The notes under the pieces were generated by a model. That model ran no database searches and had not been told where the DNA came from. It saw only the letters and a list, made by a program, of their open reading frames with translations. Positions 31,601-43,026 of a stretch of 64,000 nucleotides of DNA are shown piece after piece. Origin of the DNA: Cheiracanthium punctorium (Eukaryota; Arthropoda; Arachnida; Araneae; Cheiracanthiidae); the NCBI GenBank assembly GCA_038373885.1, contig JAWZYV010012270.1, positions 310,001 to 374,000 of the forward strand, in the 5' to 3' direction. Each line of letters begins with the position of its first letter. Position 1 is the stretch's first letter. The position numbers were made by a program, and so were the translations under genes.

Positions 31601-32639
31601 ACATGATTATCTTGTTTCCTCATAGTATTTTTGTTCCTTTCTCCCACTATAAAATATTGGACTGGTCTGCGGAGGATTGAATTCCAGTCAGCCATATGTA
31701 ACAACAGAGACTGATCAAAGTTGTGACATGTGGACAACTATCATTTTCATGGATTCGTCTGCCAGAAGCTTGACTTTTCTACACCTCTAGCTGACATTTG
31801 TATCAGAAAAGAATGGGGACGGGTGGGATGATCCCATCAGAAAGTTCCGAATGATAATTAATTCGGTGCCTCCTGACTCGGCACGAAAGGTAGTCAACGA
31901 TTCCGATTATTCCTGGCAAAGAAACGAAGTGCATTACCCACCTTTTTGACAGCCCCACTGCACAAACTTACGATGATGACAGACTCACGTGACATCTAGA
32001 AAGAAAAGAATAAAAAACAAACAAATGAATTCCGAGCCCAAGAGGATAAAATTGCAATGCATTACATAAATGGAAGTTAGGGAAACCATTCTAAATTCCA
32101 TCAGACCATTAGTGTAAGGGAAGAAAGGATAGCCTTCCGTTGACCGAAGATTTGTCAACGTAGCTGGTGGGTCCTCTCCCCCCCCCTCCTTTTCTGCCAC
32201 CAATCATACCTCACGCAAATGATGCTGCCATGTGCCGCACGCGATCTTTTGTGCCAAGAAGATTCTAACAGATTTTGCTTGCCGTAAGGCTGGTGTTTTT
32301 CTTGATTTTTTTTGTCTTCATTTAATCATGTGTGGAATGATTTATGTATACATCAAGAGGGAGAAAAAAAGGTACCGGTTCAGATGGAATAGAGAACTTA
32401 ACATCTGACAGGGAGAGACAGTGCTCCCCCCTGCCCCCTTTACTTTAGTGTGTGTTGTGTTGTTACCATAGCAGATGAGAAGCATCGCTTCCCATTCATA
32501 TTTCATGAAACAGGTCTTTTCCTGCTGAAGAGTTTGAAGAGGTTATTTAGTCTCTTTCTTAGAAATGGGATGTAAGAAATTGACACAGGTGGATAAAGGT
32601 TGCAGTCTGGAGACAGAAAACGACGTGATACGTTCGTGT
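31601..32639. other. No gene seen
   Basis: Mixed composition. A C-run at 32178-32187 and G-rich patches suggest old hAT termini, but I could not pair them. Confidence 0.3.
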
Positions 32640-33600
32640 TGAAACTAATTAAACTGTTAGCAGAAGTAGCTCAACATGTCACTTAAAAATGCTACTAAAT
32701 TAGCTGTAATCTTTCTCTGGAGGAGCAGCATGATTGTATGATCAGGTTAACAGAACACTGTCAACAGAAGTAGATCAGCATATCACCCTAAAATGGTACT
32801 AAATTAGCTGTAACCTTTCTATGAAGAAACACGACCCATGATTAGATAATCAGGTTAACAGAACGCTGTCAATAGAAATAGCTTAACACGTCACCACAAA
32901 ATGGTACTAAATTAGCTGTAATCTTTCTTTGGAGAAATACCACTCATTATTAGATGATCAAGTTAACAGAACACTGTTAACAGGAGTTGCTCAACCAAGA
33001 GGTTCGTAGGAGTCTTTAATTTGTTAAAATTCGGAACTTTTGAAAAATTGTTCTAAACTGAGATACTCGAGATGCTCGAGGAATTATACTATGCTACATT
33101 ATTACAATTACATTACTACAATTATTATATGCTACATATTCGATGCTACAATTTGAGATACTCGAGAAAAGTTATTTCCCTATTTTATAAAATAACAGGA
33201 CCTCTTTTAAAATATTAGACCATCGTACGATTATATTTCAAAAGTTCGGAATTTCAGCAAATCCAGGACCCGTACGAACCCTGTCAACATGTCACTATAA
33301 AGTAGTACTAAATTAGCTGTAACCTTTCTATGGAGGGACATTACTTATGATTAGATGATCATGTTAACGGAAGTTGCTCAACATGTCACATAAAATTGTA
33401 CTAAATTAGCTACAAATTTTTATAAAGGAACACCACTCATAATTATATGATCAGGTTAAGCTTTAAATGATGCCGTAACGCCACTCATGATTAGATGATC
33501 AGGTTAAACTTTAAATCATGGAGTATCATTTTTTCCATAGAAAGATTGTAGCTAATTTAGCCCTATGTTATGGTGAAATGTTCAATCACTCCTATTAACA
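32640..33600 (+). repeat. Tandem array of ~105-bp units, interrupted
   Basis: ACTAAATTAGCTGTAA-type words recur at 32694, 32798, 32906, 33307 and 33400, with the shared block GATGATCAGGTTAACAGAACA between them. A last unit near 33540-33575 is inverted. An inverted-repeat element (33001-33280) lies inside the array. Confidence 0.65.
33001..33280. mobile_element. Inverted-repeat element with GGTTCGTA ends (280 bp)
   Basis: Left GGTTCGTAGGAGTCTTTAAT with AATTCGGAACTTTTGAAA. Right TTTCAAAAGTTCGGAATT with CAGGACCCGTACGAACC. The two halves fold over about 45 bp. The target duplication is not clear. Confidence 0.55.
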
Positions 33601-34613
33601 GTGTAAGAAATCTCAATTTGCAGATACACTTCCGATTTTCACCTAATTTCGGTCTTAAATCGGCCTTTTGTCCTAATTTCCGGTCTCTTAAATTTCGGAC
33701 AATTTTCAACTGACATTATTTAAAAGATAAAAGTCGCTGCTTTTTGTCATTTGTTTTACTTATATGTTTTTCTACAGCTCTAAAATTCGAGCATCTTGAC
33801 ATGACAGTAATATTATTTGTATCTGTTATTTCCGTTTGTTAATTTTAATTTATTGATTTGATGCAGGACTGGGGGCGTTTGACAAAGCATGTCATTTAGA
33901 ACTTCTTGTACACCTTCCAAATATTCCCTCCACTATTTACACTGGTGTCCAAAATCAAGAGCATAGCCTAGACGCGCAACTAAAACTACTAAAACTTATG
34001 AAATGTCTGATTATCTGACTACGTGTATTTTTTATGAAACTTGTAACATAAAATAAATAGAGACTGCTCTACCATTGATATGTATGTAATCTACGAAAAA
34101 CGTAGCATAGCATCCAAGAAAGGGAGTTGCCTCCACATCTTCAACTTGCAATTTTATCTCATGATACAAGAGAAGAACACATATAAAAAAGCTGATACAC
34201 CTTATTGTCACTTGCAAAACAAGTTTTTGTGCACCTGAGAAAAACGTTTTCACGTACGGCAAAAAAATGTCTGCACGACAAAAGTACATTAACACTTTCC
34301 CAGCCTTCCCTTCCGTGTGCTTCGGATTACTTTGCTCTAAAATCGTTTCAAGTTGTGAAGATAATCGCGATTCGCCTTAGTTTGTGACGTCGACAAACGC
34401 TTTCCCATTATTTACGTGTTTTATAGATTACCTTTCGGCCTCTTGTTTTTCCCCCGTGGTTGTTCGTGATAGTATCAATAAAAATTACGACCTGTTTAAA
34501 TGGATAGGGGCCCATTGTTAACTACTCCTGTTACGATTGTTTATTTAGTTATTATTGTGGCCGTTTGAATGGCACTGCTGATTTCAGACAACGATTTTTG
34601 TCTGCCGTAAAAG
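33601..34613. other. No gene seen
   Basis: AT-rich intron DNA. There are no paired ends or splice-flanked frames. Confidence 0.3.
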
Positions 34614-34615
34614 TA

Positions 34616-35018
34616 TCAGGTTGTAACGAAAGTTTTCCGCCATATCTGCCTGAAAAACTAATTTCTAACTCCTTAGATACCTGTTTTTGAACTTTCGGTA
34701 CCTAACCTGTACCGTGTCACATAATACAACAATAGTACTTAAAGCTGTACTCATAATTCGTTGATATTCTGTAGCTGACTTTTTGCAACAGAACTGGAAG
34801 TAAATGATGGTTCTAATCCTCTAGAGTGATAGTTCCATTTGAGACACCTTGTTCTTAATGATAACTATATTTTTTACAGATTTCACAACACAGTGTCATA
34901 AAGCAAGTCTCTTTCTTTCAAATGCCAAAAATCATTTGACAAAATATGAGCCAATACGCCAACGCGAACTGTGTGCTTCCGATGTTTGCGGTGGCGGGAA
35001 ACTTTCGTTACAACCTAA
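34616..35018 (-). mobile_element. mariner-type MITE, copy 2
   Basis: TA flanks both sides (34614-34615 and 35019-35020). It begins TCAGGTTGTAACGAAAG and ends CTTTCGTTACAACCTAA. It is the near-complete reverse complement of the copy at 5071-5472 along its whole length. Confidence 0.8.
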
Positions 35019-35020
35019 TA

Positions 35021-35547
35021 CTTATTTTCGCGATCCGTAATTTTCGCGAAAATGAACATATCAGTGATTTCGCGAACTTTATATGAACAGAATCGAAAGC
35101 TGAGAAATCCCGAAAGTACCAAAATGTACTTTCGGTACCACCTCCCTTAACGTCCGATTTTTTTGCGGAACGAAGGATCTCTCCCGAGAAGTATCTCTGT
35201 ATTATTTTTAAAATGAAGAGATCATTTAGAAATTATGAACGAGCAGCTGTAAAGACGATAACTGCTAAAGATAAATTGAACGAGCCTTTTCGGTTAGACA
35301 GCAAACTTTTTAATATTAACATAAGTCGATTTTAATACTCGCACAATTGGGTTTTAAAAACAGCAAAAGTTACATAGGAATTTTGATAATTATTTGTCGT
35401 TTGAAAAATTTTAAATACACTGAGTGCACGGCGGGGGGTGGGGTGGGGATAAGTTCCACTATATGTATATATATATTTTCCGATTTGAAGTGGCACTATT
35501 TTTTAGGCCCCCACAACTGAAACAAACCATGAGCCGCCAGTGCGGGT
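35021..35547. other. No gene seen
   Basis: Contains TGTACTTTCGGTACC-type inverted words near 35115-35145 and a G-rich run at 35430-35448. No gene. Confidence 0.3.
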
Positions 35548-36180
35548 GGGTATAGTAAAATATGGAAAGTCACCAAGGTTTGCCATTTTTCGCGATGGAT
35601 CGCGCAGTTTGGCGTCAAAAAATTAGTCACCAAAACAGAACCCTGCTTGAGGATATCTTCTATATTTGGGGAGTAATAGCCATCGCCAAACCCAACAGTT
35701 TATTTTTTATGAGAATTCTAATTATCGTCTCCCCAAGATTAGTGTAAATGAAAGTCAAATACAGTTGAAATATGCAAGGCGAAGATTGTAAAGCTGTTTT
35801 ATTAAGCGATTTTAATTTCGATTTCAGTTCTGAAGAAATATTTTATGGAACTAGAGGTCTATACGCCACAATCATGCAGGGCCGGCCCAAGGGGGGTGCG
35901 AATGTAGGCGTTCGCCTAAGGCCCCGCTGCTGGGCCATTTTTTTTTTTTTTGCTATCTCATAAGACATGATTGAGAAGAGGCCCCGCTCTTGCGCTTCGC
36001 CTGGGGCACCCGCATGCCCGTCGGGCCGGCTCTGAGTCATGGATTATGCTATCCTTTCCAACTTAATTTTAGAAGGAAGACAAATATAGGGACGACGTAT
36101 GGATTATGATACGCTTTTAATGTATAGCATTTTAGTGCGTATTTAAAATATGAGAGTGTTTCACATTTTGTTCCTTTTTC
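35548..36180 (+). repeat. Dispersed repeat with ~160-bp unit, copy 2
   Basis: Matches the repeat at 20633: CACCAAGGTTTGCCATT, GAAGATTGTAAAGCTG, GGACGACGTATGGATTATG and TTTAAAATATGAGAGTGTTT in the same order. A hAT-type MITE (35877-36034) is inserted in the middle. Confidence 0.5.
35877..36034. mobile_element. hAT-type MITE, CAGGGCCGGCCCA ends (158 bp)
   Basis: The left end is CAGGGCCGGCCCAAG and the right end GTCGGGCCGGCTCTG. GC-rich arms surround a T-run. Flanks AATCATG and AGTCATG are nearly alike but not exactly placed, so the target duplication is imperfect. Confidence 0.6.
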
Positions 36181-36368
36181 ATTTTATCTTTCGCCGTGCG
36201 CCTGTTTATTAAGAGTAGAAACTCAATATACAGAGAAGGTATGCAGGGTTATGTTCTGAATCAATTGACAATGATTAAAATAAATACTTCTGGGTCGTAC
36301 TAACTTTAACGTGTTCTTTTCGCCGTAAGAAAAATAGCTTCAGAAATTCTTTTTCTGAATCCATCGTT

Positions 36369-36575
36369 GCTTCACGTATCACGCATGTGATACGTGTGTG
36401 ATGCTTCACGTATCACGTGGCGTGATACGTAGTGATCACGTATCCACGTATCACGCACATCACGTATCACGTGATGATATATATCATCACGTATCACGCA
36501 TGATATATATCACACGTATATATCACGTATATACGTGTGATACGTTGCTTCACGTATCACACTTCATGTATCACG
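36369..36575. repeat. CACGTATCAC-rich self-complementary tract
   Basis: About 200 bp built from CACGTATCAC and its inverse GTGATACGTG in both orientations, with interspersed ATGATATATATCAT palindromes. Unit spacing is irregular. It has many alternative hairpins and no coding potential. A hAT-type MITE has its target duplication GTATCACG inside this tract. Confidence 0.75.
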
Positions 36576-36726
36576 GGGGTTAGGGGGGTCATAACCCCCC
36601 CCCCATGAGGAATTTTTTGCTATACAAAATGTATATTCTTCACTCCCTTATCACACACATGTATGCATATATGTGAGTTGCAGTAGTCGTAACCCCCCCC
36701 ACGAAAAATTTCTGGCTACGCCCCTG
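36576..36726 (-). mobile_element. hAT-type MITE, CAGGGGCGTAGCCA family, copy 4, left end lost
   Basis: The right end TGGCTACGCCCCTG is followed by GTATCACG (36727-36734), matching GTATCACG at 36568-36575. The left terminal repeat is missing, so it begins GGGGTTAGGGGGG. The surrounding tract is rich in this word, so the duplication could be fortuitous. Confidence 0.7.
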
Positions 36727-37019
36727 GTATCACGACATAAGTATTGTCTTGCTGTGGTCCAGCGTTGCGCTTGTAAACGGTTGGTCAAGAGTTAACCATT
36801 CGAAGACACTTGTCGGGAAGCAACGATATGCATAGAAAAAGAACCTTTGAAAACCGTCGCGGGGTGAACAGGTTACTTGTATGTTTTGTATATCCCTCAA
36901 ATAAGATTATGTTGGAAAATGTTTTATAAAGGATTAAAATGGTTTGTGTGCCAGGAAAGGACAGCTCACGTTACCAGAAGTGTCGTTTAGAGCTACATAC
37001 ATCCTTCTTGGAGTTTCCC

Positions 37020-37353
37020 GCCACTATTTTAATCCTCATCAAAAGGTGGCCGGGCTGATTTCGGAACCCCCAATTTAACGCGCACGTACACGGTGGTCTT
37101 TAATTTACGTCAGAATCGAACACTCAACCTTCCGGTTACAAGATTGTTTGTTTATGCTGAGAAAAGTCTACACGGGGGCTAGGGTAGTGTCTCGGGCGGA
37201 GGACTTTTTTAAGGGTTTCTAACGCGTATTCACGTTACATCTGGAGAAAACCGCCCAAAATTCCTGACAGTTAGATCGACAGACGCGCGTTAGGACCGAA
37301 CCCGGGAGCAGCTATCTACTATGTTTAGTGTCTTATCCACTCGGCTATGCTGG
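37020..37353 (-). mobile_element. tRNA-derived SINE(s)
   Basis: On the minus strand the copy at 37353-37141 begins CCCAGCATAGCCGAGTGGAT with A box TAGCCGAGTGGATAAG and B box GGGTTCGGTCC, followed by the family block (plus strand ATTCACGTTACATCTGGAG). Immediately to the left, 37020-37140 has another B-box-like GTTCGATTCTG and the 3' word TTAATCCTCATCAAAAGG, so two copies may be joined. Confidence 0.6.
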
Positions 37354-37379
37354 GAGCCACCGGTCATTAGTCTTACGCC

Positions 37380-37967
37380 TTAACCCTCTAATGCACACTA
37401 TGAGAAATCCCCTCCCCCCCCAAAAAAAAAAGAAATATTTTTTTTCGTTTGGTGTTCATTTGAGTCAAATAACGTTAATGTAATTAAAAACTGTGAAAAG
37501 TGTTGTTTTTTTACATGCTTTTTCAATGGTGGCAATATAATTTTAAAACTCCGAAACATTGTAAATGAAACTTTTAAAAAAAATTATTTTTAATCTAGTG
37601 AAAAAACATGCTTTTCTTACATATAAATGCCAATTATTAATTTTTCTTCATATTAAATATATACTGAAATAGTGGAAGAACTTGATTGTGGAACCTGCTG
37701 TTAGTAGAACAAAAGAGTATAAACATGTTGCTTCTAAAATATTTTAATATTTTTCATCCATTAATGATCTGTAGACCCAAACTACTACAATTATTAATTA
37801 AAGGTAAATTTAATTGTTTTCAACATTTCGGAACATTTTTCCTGAAGAAAAAAAAAACATTTTAAAAACTTTCAAAAACATTTCGGAGCATTTTTCCTGG
37901 AAAAAAAAAAAAAAAGGCTGTTTAAATGATGATAGCATATTTGCTACCATGGACATTAGAGGATTAA
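37380..37967. mobile_element. piggyBac-type element, family 3 (CCCTCTAATG ends), copy 1
   Basis: TTAA bounds both sides. The left end is CCCTCTAATGCACACTATG and the right end TACCATGGACATTAGAGGA. The interior is AT-rich with a near-duplicated AACATTTCGGAACATTTTTC segment at 37822-37900. It has no coding capacity. The second copy is at 41878-43026. Confidence 0.75.
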
Positions 37968-38047
37968 ACACTGAGCCGCCACAACCCTTCGAAATGGTAT
38001 ATAGTTCTAGCTTCCGTCTGGATAACTTTATTATCAGATTCTAGACG

Positions 38048-38245
38048 TTAAGCGGATGCTACTCTGTTCTCTCTTATTGTGTGGCCCCTCTATTGTTCTT
38101 CCACGATTGTGCGAGTTGCAGTTGTACAACGGTTCAGGGTTGCCCTGGGGGCCCCCCACTTCAGAAAAGTCTGAAAGCTTTACACTTTATAAATGAGGCC
38201 ATAATTACTTCAATTCGTAAAAAAAAAAAAATAATTCAAGGAGTA
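38048..38245 (+). repeat. Dispersed ~200-bp repeat, copy 1
   Basis: GCGAGTTGCAGTTGTACAAC, GGTTCAGGGTTGCCCTG and TTTATAAATGAGGCCATAAT recur in the same order at 51790-51997. No terminal repeats are visible. It begins at a TTAA (38049), exactly where the second copy is joined to a foldback MITE. Confidence 0.65.
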
Positions 38246-38726
38246 TGGAAGATGCATATTATACAATTCACTGGACGGAAGAGCCGGTGCCCCCCAGAAC
38301 ACTTAAATTGCTCACGCATAATACCGCATCTGTCATGCGTTTTACGGTATGTTTCCTTACTTGTGCTTTTGTCTTGTTTTGGCCTTCAAAAAAATTAATT
38401 CCAGGCAGCTGCGTACAAGAAAGATAATGGTTTTCCGCCATTTCCCTCTATTTAATTCCAGGGCACGTGTAGGGTTAAAAAGTGTCCTCTTCTTGATAAG
38501 ACAGTGCCATGTCGGGTCTCGTGAATTTTTCACGAGACTTCATGCACTGAGTAAGAGATATATTAACCAGCTTAAATGAGCTTTATTTAATTAATTCAGT
38601 TGATTTGTGAAGGTTCATTTAGTCCGAGCGTAGTTCTTTGAGGTTATTCTTGATTCTTTAATGGTGTTTGTTTGGCGTGGCAGCTAGTTTCTGTTAGTCA
38701 GTGGTGTAAGTCTTTTAAATAAAAAA
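38246..38726. other. No gene seen
   Basis: Intron DNA of mixed composition. Overlapping short open frames are present but without family resemblance. Confidence 0.3.
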
Positions 38727-39564
38727 TCTGGAGTGACTCCACTCGACTTTCCGAACACTTCCGATTAAGATCATTACCAAGCATTTAAATAAATTTTAAT
38801 CGATGAATAATTCAAACATATATACCAAATTGAAACTCAATCGAATGCACCGTTTAAACGCTTGCGCACTTTCAAGAATTTCTCACCATATGCCATTATG
38901 CCATAATATAAAAGAAATTTTTGTCGTAGCCCTGTAGAAAAAAACTATAAGTCTTATACACACCGAAATTAATACCGGTCTTAAGATGGTGATTTATAAC
39001 ATATATACCCAATTTCAGCTCAATCGAAGGTAGCGTTTAAACGCTAGCGCACTTTCAAGAATTTCCCCCCATAGGCCATAATGTAAGAGAAATCTTTGTC
39101 GTAGCCCTGTAGAAAAACTATAAGTCCTATACACACCAAAATCAATACCGGTCTTGCGACGGTGGTTTATAACATATATACCCAATTTGAGCTCAATCGA
39201 ATCTACTGTTTAAACGCTAGCGCACTTTCAAGAAATTCCTCCCATAGGCCATAATTTAAATGAAATCTTTGTCGTAACCCTGTAGAAAAACTATAAGTCC
39301 TATACACACCAAAATCAATACCGGTCTTGCGACATGGTTTATGACATACATATCCAATTTGAGCTCAATCGAATGCTCCGTTCAGGAGCTATCGTGTTCA
39401 CTCACATACACACAAACACACACACACACACATACATACATACATCTCGTAAAAATAGCATAAATGGATTCAGAAGCCCTAAAAACGTGTAAAAACAACA
39501 AAATCTCGAAGTCGAATTTTTTCATGATTACAATACTTTCCTTACATGGTACATGTTCGGAAAA
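38727..39564 (-). repeat. (GT)n / 173-bp-array repeat family, copy C
   Basis: Reverse orientation: TCTGGAGTGACTCCACTCGA at left, ACATGGTACATGTTCGG at right. Three to four array units, with the (CA)n tract at 39410-39440. Confidence 0.75.
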
Positions 39565-40761
39565 TAAAAAGTGGTGCGGACGCTAACTTATTGAGAAATT
39601 CAGCCAAATGTGGTAGTTAGTTTACAGTAATTATGCTTAAAAATACTAGATTAAGTTAATGGAATCATTAAAAAGTTATTTATACGTTTATTAATGTTAA
39701 TTACTGTTGGTATCATTAATTGGTTGTTTGTAGAAACGAAGTTATTTTAACTAGCAGCGGCATAAGGAAAACTCAATTTTTTCATGTGTGATTGTCAACA
39801 GATGACGTCGAATTGATTGAGTAAAAATCATTTGCCTTTTTGAACTTTCACTATCTCGGCTTTACTCTTTAATTAAGACTGGGCTTATCAAAATAACACA
39901 TGTATTCTACGTTCTCCTAAGGACGTGTTATATTGCTTAGCTTCTACGAAAGATAGTGTAAATGTGTCTTAACCCTTTCAGACCTGATTAAATAATCTCT
40001 TTTCGAATTGAATAAATTTTCTTCTGATAATAAGGACTAAATTTCAAAATTAAAATTCTGGTTATTAAATAATCAAAGGAAATTGGTTTTCCCTAATGCG
40101 CACATTTATTCTGAACAGCAGTATATGTAATTTTTGTTCCCTTAATTGTGGAGGCAGTGTCTGAAAAAGTTGGCTGCTTTTGGCGTTTTCTTTACGATGA
40201 AGAATCACTACATGAAAATTTCAATACTTTAAAAAAAGTTTTGAACGCCCATCTTGATAATAAAAAGAGGTGGGGCGTGTAGGGGGACGGTGTAACCCCT
40301 CATCTTACACTACTGCTGTTAATGAGAGAGTACTTCTGAAAGAAGAAACAAAGAGAGGTTTTAACTATTTGCGTCTGTAAAGAACAATATGCTGGCAGCA
40401 AAATAACTCATTTGTATTAATGAAAACTATGCATAATGACTTTCATTTTTACCCACTTAAAGAAAATAATTAATTTTATATTCTATTTTTAGTATTACAG
40501 TTACCGTAGAGACAGAATCCATTGGCGCCCGTTAAATTCAACCATCCAAGAAAAGTTAAAGTCATTTCTATAATTTTTAGACGCGGAAATTAAAATACAC
40601 AAATAAAAGATTAACTCTATGGCGCTTTAAAAACACTGGGAAGTTTTTTGCCTTTTATTTCCTTCGCATGCGGGGCAAGATTTTCAGGACCCTACCAGAG
40701 GCAATGACTTCTAGTGCTAGAAAAGTCTAAACCGCTTTGAGAGCTTTGGCCCGGTATCTAC
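39565..40761. other. No gene seen
   Basis: 1.2 kb of AT-rich intron. A lone TTAA-type end (TTAACCCTTTCAGACCTG) at 39969 has no partner found. Confidence 0.3.
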
Positions 40762-41603
40762 TAGAGATGAGTTCGGGCTCATTTTTTTGAAGCCCGAGCC
40801 CGAGGACTTTTAATCCGAGCCCGCCCGAGCCGGAGCAATATTATTTATGTCGGAGCCCGAGCCCGCCCGAGCCCGAAATTTCAGCTAAAGATAAATAAAA
40901 TCCAATTACTTCATTGAATAGAATACGATAAATTTTGCCGTTTTGTGCAAATTAAAGACAAATACAGTTGCAAACTCTTAATGCACTTTCTAATTCTTTA
41001 TATCCATGTTTATCAAATAATAACAATAATGTTTCAATTTTAAATAAAAATTCCGTTGAGTAGTTACACCAGTGTTAAACATTCGAATGCACTTAGACAT
41101 ATTAGATACAGAAAAATACAAGTTACAAATCTCATATAGAGACATTAAAAAATGTTATATTTAAAACACGTCCAGAAGAAAAGAGATTTTGCATAATACA
41201 TTTAAGAAATTTGCATAAATGAATTTAGTTGATAGAAACAAAATTACTTTAAAAAAATATTTTATGATACGATATGAATATATACAATGCGAGCAATTAA
41301 CTAAGAAAGACCAGTAAATAATGAGGCCAAAATTTTGAATGAACAGCATTTTAACAAACAAACGCAAATGAAATAGCACCTTTAGTAAATTATGTGAAAA
41401 AGCTAGCTTTTTACCCATCCGTTATTTTGTTGCAAGTCCTAACATCATATCATTACGTTTATTTTACCACGAAATCGCGTTTTGAAATCTGTTTCATGGA
41501 GTATGCTCATTAAAGGAGACATTTTTCACGAGCCCGAGCCCGAACGCAATCATGAATGACAGGGCCTCAAGCTCGGGCTCGGGCTGAGCCCGTCTCGTCT
41601 CTA
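40762..41603 (+). mobile_element. hAT-type element, TAGAGATGAG/GAGCCCG family, copy 3
   Basis: The exact 8-bp duplication GTATCTAC lies at 40754-40761 and 41604-41611. The ends are TAGAGATGAGTTCGGGCTC and GAGCCCGTCTCGTCTCTA. The interior is longer than in the other copies, with an AT-rich segment (41030-41450) not seen in them. Confidence 0.85.
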
Positions 41604-42143
41604 GTATCTACCCGAAAATATTAATTTATAGGCGAATTACATGACATATATTGGTAAAATTAGATTTGCTTTGTGGAACTAACTAGGGAAAGTCTATAAG
41701 AGAAAAACGTAAATAAAACGTTACTGGTTCGACGAACCACCAAATTTTGTATTCTTGGTCCGCTATACATTTTAGCGGTCTCGGACCAGCGGACCACAGT
41801 TAATTTCGAGCCTTGTGTATGCGTGCCTCTTTATTAGAGCAAGCGCCCTGTCTCCCCTTCCTCTACAATTTAAAGGGCTGACCCTCTAATGTGCATGGTA
41901 GCAAATACATGTTCTACTATCCAGTTTTTCAAGTCTTTTAATAATATTTAATAGGAAGGAAAACTAATAATTGCCATTTAAATGTAAGAACATGCATGCT
42001 TTTCCACTAGGTACAATTTTTTTTTTCTTTAAGTTTCTTTTATACTGTTTTGAAGAGTTTTACAATCATCGTGCTATCGCTTAAAAAAAAGCATTCAAAA
42101 GCTTTTTACACAGTTTTTTTAAATCATAATTACGTTATTTGAC

Positions 42144-42957
42144 TTAACCCTTTAACGCGCAGTGTTCCCGCTCTGGGAACACCAAACTCTGACGTTTTGA
42201 CTGTTTGCCAATCACGAAGAATAGATTGGATTTCTATAAAAATAGTTGCGGACGGCATAGCTCCACGAGAATCCTTTACTTTTTAGCGCGTCATTTCCCG
42301 TCAAAAAATCGTCACGATTATTTTTAACAGCACTGACATCTGCTGAAAAATGGAAGAATGCGAGAACAGCCGTATAGATTGCCCAATGCTGAAAAAAGGG
42401 CAGCCCTTGCCATCGCTCGACTAAAATACCAGCAAGATGGCGGACGATCGAAACGTTCATCACGTGCCACAGATGTCGTCAAAAAAGGGTCTCTTGATCT
42501 GTGGCACGCGATGAACGTTTCGATAGTCCACCATCTTGCTGGTATTTAAGTTGAGCAATGGCAACGGCTGCCCTTTTTTCAGCATTGGGAAAGGGTTGCT
42601 CCTAGGGTTGCCAGGTCGCCAAACCAAATAGCCGGACAGACCAGCCAATTTGGCCGGGCATTTGGGTAAAAAGGCCGGACAGCTTTCAATATTGAGGATT
42701 TTGTCTCAGTATTAATAGGTACGACAAAAAAAAATTGTATGTAAAATCAAGCTTTTTTGATTATTACCATGAATCTTGTTAAATTCTAATGAAATATAAA
42801 TAACATCGAATGCCAAATCAGTTCAAGTACTTTATGACTAATCAGCCAAAGTCACCAGTAAAAAGCCTAACAAAAGCCGGACACGCAATCAAAAAACCTA
42901 ACTATGTCCGGCTTTATCCGGACACCTGGCAACGCTAGTTGCGCCTCAAAGGGTTAA
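42144..42957 (+). mobile_element. Foldback piggyBac-type MITE, family 1, copy 6
   Basis: TTAA bounds both sides, with ends CCCTTTAACGCGCAGTG and GCGCCTCAAAGGG. The hairpin apex is shortened (CACAGATGTCGTCAAAAAAGG). An unrelated 337-bp element is inserted close to the right end. It is itself inside the family-3 element. Confidence 0.85.
42602..42938. mobile_element. Small inverted-repeat element nested in MITE copy 6
   Basis: The ends are CTAGGGTTGCCAGGTCGCC and ACACCTGGCAACGCTAG. The flanks TTGCTC (42596-42601) and TTGCGC (42939-42944) are one base apart; the family consensus at this place is GGGTTGCGCCTC, so a 6-bp or longer duplication with one change is indicated. The interior has GGCCGGACAG near the left end and GTCCGGCTTTATCCGG near the right. 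Confidence 0.7.
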
Positions 42958-43026
42958 AAGAAACCATTTCAACTGTAAAGGATTTTTCTGCTGGGGAATG
43001 TCTCATAGTGGGCATTAGAGGGTTAA

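Larger units (their letters stand above)
41878..43026. mobile_element. piggyBac-type element, family 3, copy 2, interrupted
   Basis: The left end is CCCTCTAATGTGCATGGTAG and the right end TAGTGGGCATTAGAGGG followed by TTAA; the left target site has drifted to CTGA. It is the reverse orientation of 37380-37967. The foldback MITE copy 6 is inserted at a TTAA after GTTATTTGAC; the matching place in copy 1 reads TTATTTGACTCAAATG on its minus strand, so it is unoccupied there. Confidence 0.7.
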
